From positions 372,001 to 436,000 of the forward strand of contig NZ_AFEU01000003.1 of the NCBI RefSeq assembly GCF_000262755.1: 64,000 bases of DNA. The letters are read 5' to 3'. The DNA is from Bacillus methanolicus PB1. GTDB taxonomy: Bacteria; Bacillota; Bacilli; Bacillales; Cytobacillaceae. Each line of letters begins with the position of its first letter. Within the stretch, counting starts at the first letter, position 1. A program made the translations under genes and the position numbers. This document shows, piece after piece, positions 59,741 through 64,000 of this stretch. The notes beneath the pieces were generated by a model that saw only the letters and a program-made list of their open reading frames with translations, had not been told where the DNA came from and did not search any database.

Positions 59741-60490
59741 TTAATTTAACACCCATTTCCGGATCGCTTGAGCTACTCCGGCTTCGTCATTTGTTCCAGT
59801 TACATCATCAGCTGCTTCTTTTACGATATCCTGGGCGTTTCCCATTCCAATTCCCAGGCCTGCTTCTCTTATCATTGCAATATCGTTTAAACTGTCACCG
59901 CACGCCATTACATGATCCATCGAAATGCCAAGGAAATTGCATATTTTGCGAATCGCTTTTGCTTTGTTTATCCCAATCGGATTGACTTCGATGTTGGTAG
60001 GGCTTGAATTGCTTATTTCGAATTTGCCCATTGCTTTCAATTCATTCAAAATGATTTCACGGACATTGTCATCTTCAACATCAAAGCCGAATTTCAGCCA
60101 TTTCGATGCAGCGATCAGCTCGGGGCTAAGTTCCCTGCTGTAAACTTTGTCTGTACTGACAGCCCAAAAGTATGTTTTATATGTTTGTGAAAGGTCCCAC
60201 AGCCACTTGATCAGTTCGGAATCAATTAAGTTTCTTTCTACAAGCTCGCCGTCAGGGCCCCAAATTTCACTTCCGTTCACTGTAACGAGATAAGATGATA
60301 GTTCCAGCGACTGGGCATAATCACGGCAAGTCAACAAACTTCTTCCCGTACTGAGCACGACATGAATACCTTTTTCCATTGCTTCTTTAATTGCTTTTCG
60401 ATTTTCTTCCGGCACTTCACACTTTTCATTAAGCAAAGTCCCATCCATATCGAGTGCAATCAACTTAATATCCAAATCTTTCTCTCCCAT
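59741..60490 (-). CDS. HAD superfamily Cof-type phosphatase
   Basis: 249 residues. Motif I ALDMDGTLLNE (nucleophile and acid Asp), motif II VLSTGRS, motif III Lys in INKAKAIRK, motif IV CGDSLNDIAMI. C2B-cap Cof/YidA subfamily. Hydrolyses phosphate esters such as sugar phosphates or nucleotides; physiological substrate unknown. GGGAGGAAGAAAC before ATG. Confidence 0.87.
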   Translation of the reverse strand: MGEKDLDIKLIALDMDGTLLNEKCEVPEENRKAIKEAMEKGIHVVLSTGRSLLTCRDYAQSLELSSYLVTVNGSEIWGPDGELVERNLIDSELIKWLWDLSQTYKTYFWAVSTDKVYSRELSPELIAASKWLKFGFDVEDDNVREIILNELKAMGKFEISNSSPTNIEVNPIGINKAKAIRKICNFLGISMDHVMACGDSLNDIAMIREAGLGIGMGNAQDIVKEAADDVTGTNDEAGVAQAIRKWVLN

Positions 60491-60583
60491 GTTTCTTCCT
60501 CCCGCCGTTTGTTCGTATTGTCTCTGATTATATCGGACTCAAGTGAGTTAAAAAGAGAGCAGCCTATTCTCTCCCATCATTCT

Positions 60584-61372
60584 TTATTGTACACCATTCA
60601 ATATATAATAGAATGTTTTTGTATTTTTCAGCAATTGGCTAAACACGTCATTGACGGGAATCTTTTTGATTTTCGCCATTTCTTTCACGGATTCTGCCAT
60701 CATTGCCGGATGAGTCATTTTTCCTTTAAAAGGGCCTTCAAACGGCCAAGGACCATCTGTTTCAATCATGATTCGTTCCAGCGGATAAGCTTTCACAAGT
60801 TGTTGAATCTCATATTCATAAATGACATCAGGCGTTACGGATATAAAATAGCCATTGGAGATCATTCTTTCGATCGTTTTACTGTCGCCTTTAAACCAAT
60901 GAAAATGGGCTTTTTCTATCGAATGTTTTTCGAGCAGATCACAGGCAATTGGCGCATCGTCATATACCGCATGTAAAACAATCGGTTTTTCCCACTCTCT
61001 AGCCAATTTGATAAAAAGTTCGAGAAGCTCCAAATACCGTCCGATTTCGTAAGAAGCAACTTTCTGTTCACTCCGAAAATAATAAGGAAGTCCGACTTCA
61101 CCTACAGCAGCCATCTCGTCTTTGTGTTCATTCATCCAGCCAACAAGTTTTTCAATCTCGTTTTCATTGGGAAGCGGCTGTTCCGGATGAAAACCGAAAG
61201 CCGGTTTGACTTTATCATATTTTTTTGAAAGCCGGAGATTTTTTTTGCATGATTCAAGATGGAATGACACAGAAATTAGCGCTTCAAGAAATGGAGAGTT
61301 TTCAATGATCTCTTTAATCGCCTCTTCTTTATATTGATCAAGATGGATATGGGCATCAATCATTTTTTCCAT
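60584..61372 (-). CDS. TatD-family metal-dependent hydrolase
   Basis: 262 residues, TIM-barrel. Metal ligands: DAHIHLDQY (HxH), EVGLPYY (Glu), VLHAVYDD, HFHWFKG and IETDGPWP (Asp). Usual TatD proteins are 3'-5' exonucleases, but this divergent branch sits at the end of a thiamine-pyrimidine uptake operon, so it might instead act on a thiamine degradation product; that is speculation from context. ATG at 61372 lies inside the 3' end of the ABC ATPase gene (17-nt overlap), so it is co-translated. Confidence 0.75.
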   Translation of the reverse strand: MEKMIDAHIHLDQYKEEAIKEIIENSPFLEALISVSFHLESCKKNLRLSKKYDKVKPAFGFHPEQPLPNENEIEKLVGWMNEHKDEMAAVGEVGLPYYFRSEQKVASYEIGRYLELLELFIKLAREWEKPIVLHAVYDDAPIACDLLEKHSIEKAHFHWFKGDSKTIERMISNGYFISVTPDVIYEYEIQQLVKAYPLERIMIETDGPWPFEGPFKGKMTHPAMMAESVKEMAKIKKIPVNDVFSQLLKNTKTFYYILNGVQ

Positions 61373-62111
61373 CACGGCTGCTCCCCTGCAACGTGTAAAA
61401 AATCTCCCTTTTCCATTTCAGAAAATCGTCTGTAAGCATCATACTTTCGTCTCTTGGCCGTGAAAAAGGAAGATGAAATTCAGCTTTCACTTTCGCCGGT
61501 TTATTTGACAGTACGATGATCCTGTCTGATAAAAACAAAGCTTCGTCAATGTTATGGGTGACAAACAAGACTGTCTTGCGATTTTCCTCCCAGATCGACA
61601 ATAGCCATTTTTGCATATGAAGCCGGGTTAGCTCATCCAGCGCAGAAAACGGTTCATCCAGGCAAATAACGGATTGCGGGCTTAATAATGCACGAATGAA
61701 GGCAACCCTCTGCTTCATTCCGCCGGATAATTCATGAGGGTAAGAATTCAGATAAAAAGCTAATCCTGCTTTTGCGAGCATATTCTTTGCTTTTTCCTTG
61801 TCCGGTTTCCCTTTCAATTCTTGGCTGAGCACAGTGTTTTCCAAAACGGTTCTCCACGGGAAAAGCGACGGGTTTTGCGGCATATAGCTGATTTCTCCCC
61901 TTGTTCCATTGATCGTTTTGTTTTCAAGCTGTATCGTTCCATCATCAGGTGTGATGATTCCGCCGATCATATGAAAAATGGTGCTTTTCCCGCTTCCAGA
62001 CGGACCGATGATTGAAACAAATTCTTCTTTTCCCACTCGAAAGGTAAGGTCACGAATAATTTCGTTTCTGCCAAATCGTTTTGAAACTTCTTTTATAATA
62101 AGATGGCTCAT
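61356..62111 (-). CDS. thiZ: ABC transporter ATPase, ThiZ-like (HMP/thiamine precursor uptake)
   Basis: 251 residues. Walker A GPSGSGKST, Q-loop YMPQNPSLFPW, signature LSGGMKQR, Walker B VICLDEPFSALD, H-loop THNIDEA. Belongs to the nitrate/sulfonate/taurine-type group, to which ThiZ belongs. ATG at 62111 follows GGAGAGGATCAAAG and overlaps the permease stop by 4 nt. Confidence 0.85.
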   Translation of the reverse strand: MSHLIIKEVSKRFGRNEIIRDLTFRVGKEEFVSIIGPSGSGKSTIFHMIGGIITPDDGTIQLENKTINGTRGEISYMPQNPSLFPWRTVLENTVLSQELKGKPDKEKAKNMLAKAGLAFYLNSYPHELSGGMKQRVAFIRALLSPQSVICLDEPFSALDELTRLHMQKWLLSIWEENRKTVLFVTHNIDEALFLSDRIIVLSNKPAKVKAEFHLPFSRPRDESMMLTDDFLKWKREIFYTLQGSSRDGKND

Positions 62112-62875
62112 CTTTGATCCTCTCCTTTGCCCTGCCAATGAACAATTCGCTTTTCAGCCAAAACAATCAGCAGGAAAAACAGCAGGCTGAGAAACATAAT
62201 CGTAAAAATCGCGACAAATACGCGGTCGGTGCGAAACGAGGAGGAAGCCAGCGTCATGTAAACGCCAATTCCTTTTTCCGCGCCAAGCCATTCTGATATG
62301 ACTGCTCCCATGACACTGTATGTCGCAGAGATTTTTAATCCGGAAAAAATCGACGGAAGCGAATGCGGCCACTCCAGCTTCCAAAACAGCTGCTGTTTTG
62401 TAGCCCCCGCCATCATCATGTAATGTTTAAGTTCCTGTGGAGTTTGCCTGAAACCGTCCATAGCGGCGATCGTGATCGGGAAAAAACAGACAAGCGTGAT
62501 GACGATTATCTTCGGCAGCAGCCCAAACCCAAACCATATGACAAGAAGCGGTGCGAGCACAATAATCGGCACATTTTGCGATAAAATCAAGAGCGGATAA
62601 ACGGATGTCCGAAGGAATGGAACGAGATGCAAAACAATGGCCGTGAAAATGCCGACGCCGGACCCGGCTGCAAAACCGAGAAGGGCGATTTTGACCGTTG
62701 AAACTGCATCCGGATAAAAATTGGACCAGCCAGCCGCCCCTTCCGCCACAATTTTGGATGGGGCAGGCAGGAGCCATTTAGGGATTCCGGCCGTTTTTAC
62801 TCCAATTTCCCAAGTGATAAAGAAAAGGAGGAGAACCAGGAGCGGTCTCCATCCTTTTATGATTGCTTCTCTCAT
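62108..62875 (-). CDS. thiX: ABC transporter permease, ThiX-like
   Basis: 255 residues, six helices, with the permease EAA-like loop GFRQTPQELKHYMMMAGATKQQLF (coupling helix). Member of the SsuC/ThiX group. Forms the channel with the ATPase encoded next. Its ATG overlaps the stop of the preceding thiamine-binding protein gene. Confidence 0.85.
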   Translation of the reverse strand: MREAIIKGWRPLLVLLLFFITWEIGVKTAGIPKWLLPAPSKIVAEGAAGWSNFYPDAVSTVKIALLGFAAGSGVGIFTAIVLHLVPFLRTSVYPLLILSQNVPIIVLAPLLVIWFGFGLLPKIIVITLVCFFPITIAAMDGFRQTPQELKHYMMMAGATKQQLFWKLEWPHSLPSIFSGLKISATYSVMGAVISEWLGAEKGIGVYMTLASSSFRTDRVFVAIFTIMFLSLLFFLLIVLAEKRIVHWQGKGEDQR

Positions 62876-63165
62876 TACCGATACTTCTCCGTCAGTTGAT
62901 TCATTGTAATCCCCTCTGGCTGGTATAAAATTTTTACTTGAGAGATGACATTTTTACTGCCCATTTCAATCATCCGCTCATTCATATCTTTGATGACTTT
63001 TAATAGCTTGTCCAGTTCGCCTTCCATTGTCGTTTCAAGCGGGTGCACCTCATATGCAACCCCTGAATCATGTATCACTTTTATCGCTTCGTCCACATAC
63101 GGTATCACATCTTCCCCATTTTTTGTCTTTGGCAAAATTTGAATGCTTACAAGCGCGTCAGCCAT
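62875..63165 (-). CDS. MTH1187/YkoF-type thiamine-binding protein
   Basis: 96 residues. Begins MADALVSIQILPKTKNGEDV and has AIKVIHDSGVAYEVHPLETTMEGELDKLL, the signature of the DUF77/MTH1187 family, ferredoxin-like fold proteins (single-domain relatives of YkoF) that bind thiamine or its pyrimidine. Supports the thiamine assignment of the whole operon. 12 nt from the stop of the binding-protein gene. Confidence 0.85.
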   Translation of the reverse strand: MADALVSIQILPKTKNGEDVIPYVDEAIKVIHDSGVAYEVHPLETTMEGELDKLLKVIKDMNERMIEMGSKNVISQVKILYQPEGITMNQLTEKYR

Positions 63166-63177
63166 CTTGTTTCCTCC

Positions 63178-64000
63178 CTATTCCGGCAAAAATTCATTGG
63201 TGAATGCTTTTTTGGCATCAAGCTTTTTTTCCAATAAGCCATTTTCATACATCCAGGACGCGTAATTTTCCCATACCTCAAGCTTTTGTTCGCCCCATCT
63301 CGGCGCATCATCCTGATATTTTGATGCCAGCCATTCTTGGCTCTTTTTCACTAATTCCGGATCAAGGTCTGGCTCCGCTTTAATTAAAATATCTGCCGCT
63401 TTTTTAGGATTTTTAATCGCAAATTGATAGCCTTTTGATGCGGCGCTCACAAATGCTTTTACAATCTCAGGTTTTTTCGAAATAATTGTTTCGTTTGTCG
63501 TTAACACCGGTGTGTAATAGTCGAGTTTTTTGGAGTAATCGGTTAAATATACCATGTTCAATTTCTCGCCGCGAAGCTCTGCTTCAATGCCTGTCCATCC
63601 GTAATAAATCCATGCAAAATCAATGTCCTTTTTTACGGCGGTAAAGAAATCTGTATCTCCTATGTTTACAATCTTTACTTTTTCGACATCGGCATTTTCT
63701 TTTTTCATTAATGAGCTGATCACTGACTTTTCAACCGGTGAGCCCCAACCGCCGTAAGTCTTTCCTTCAAAATCCTTCGGTGATTTGATATTTTTTTCAA
63801 CCGGCGATGCAAATCCTGATGTGTTGTGCTGAATGATCGCCGCAATCGACACAATCGGAACTCCCTGGATGCGCGCCTGCGTAATTCCTTCCTGGTAACC
63901 GACCCCAAATTCAGATTTTCCGGATGCCACTAGCTGATCCGCTCCCGTCTCACCCGGCTTAACTATTTCTACATCCAATCCTTCCTGTTCGAAATAGCCT
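63178..64000 (-). CDS. thiY: ThiY/NMT1-like substrate-binding protein (5' end beyond window)
   Basis: 274 codons visible; the N-terminus with its signal peptide lies past 64000, as the frame is still open (GYFEQEGLDVEIVKPGETGA). Features of the NMT1/ThiY family: GADQLVASGKSEFGVGYQEG, VSIAAIIQHNTSGFASP, KSPKDFEGKTYGGWGSPVE. Binds N-formyl-4-amino-5-aminomethyl-2-methylpyrimidine or HMP in the family, at the outside of the membrane. A TPP riboswitch would be expected upstream, outside the window. Confidence 0.85.
   Translation of the reverse strand, partial: GYFEQEGLDVEIVKPGETGADQLVASGKSEFGVGYQEGITQARIQGVPIVSIAAIIQHNTSGFASPVEKNIKSPKDFEGKTYGGWGSPVEKSVISSLMKKENADVEKVKIVNIGDTDFFTAVKKDIDFAWIYYGWTGIEAELRGEKLNMVYLTDYSKKLDYYTPVLTTNETIISKKPEIVKAFVSAASKGYQFAIKNPKKAADILIKAEPDLDPELVKKSQEWLASKYQDDAPRWGEQKLEVWENYASWMYENGLLEKKLDAKKAFTNEFLPE

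Overview
The window looks like a chromosomal segment of a low-GC, spore-forming Bacillaceae species. Supporting signs are AGGAGG-type ribosome binding sites, frequent TTG and GTG starts, a qoxABCD aa3-600 menaquinol oxidase, csoR-copZ-copA, a TnrA-type box in front of glnK-amtB, MntR-type boxes and an AbrB-like regulator. An iron-containing alcohol dehydrogenase (47500-48657) closely resembles, from memory, the NAD-dependent methanol dehydrogenases of Bacillus methanolicus. A relative of that species is therefore a reasonable guess, but it is an inference.

Layout. 1-750: start of a thiazole/oxazole-modified peptide (heterocycloanthracin/sonorensin type) locus with a Cys-every-third-residue precursor. 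1.1-9.2 kb: nucleoside hydrolase, DsbA/FrnE-like protein, two amino-acid permeases, a cation/proton antiporter and a first CsoR. 9.5-13.4 kb: qoxABCD. 14-20.4 kb: copper module (csoR-copZ-copA, a Met/His-rich multicopper oxidase lipoprotein, a sialidase-fold lipoprotein). 20.7-22.4 kb: glnK-amtB. 22.6-23.8 kb: graveyard of gene fragments, followed by a two-component system. 26.7-46 kb: a long metal-resistance and redox region (mer, ars, cad, a PCYCGC lipoprotein, Nramp, a di-haem cytochrome c, two ZIP transporters, CzrA/CzcD-type pair, a Tat multicopper oxidase). 46.5-51.2 kb: frameshifted GNAT, Mdh-type dehydrogenase, dps-like gene with an amber codon, SDR and TetR regulator. 51.3-54.2 kb: ascorbate-type PTS and an AbrB-like regulator. 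54.2-60.5 kb: MBL-fold hydrolase, MFS exporter, oxidoreductase, orphan holin and HAD phosphatase. 60.6-64 kb: HMP/thiamine ABC uptake operon, cut by the window end.

Most notable observation: two adjacent metal-related genes, cadA (33158-35296) and the PCYCGC lipoprotein (35872-36351), are each open over their full expected length except for one in-frame TGA. In both, the TGA sits at the first Cys of a CxxC motif, giving UxxC. In both, a short stem with a 5-nt loop can be drawn 22-26 nt after the TGA. This is the pattern expected of selenocysteine insertion. No sel gene is in the window, and two other genes here carry ordinary inactivating lesions (an amber in dps, a one-base deletion in GNAT), so chance nonsense mutation remains possible.

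A second unusual structure is a composite dispersed repeat: a GC-rich hairpin, a conserved spacer and 8-9 exact-period 20-bp units. It occurs once at 7300-7510 and once, in inverted orientation, at 55394-55618.
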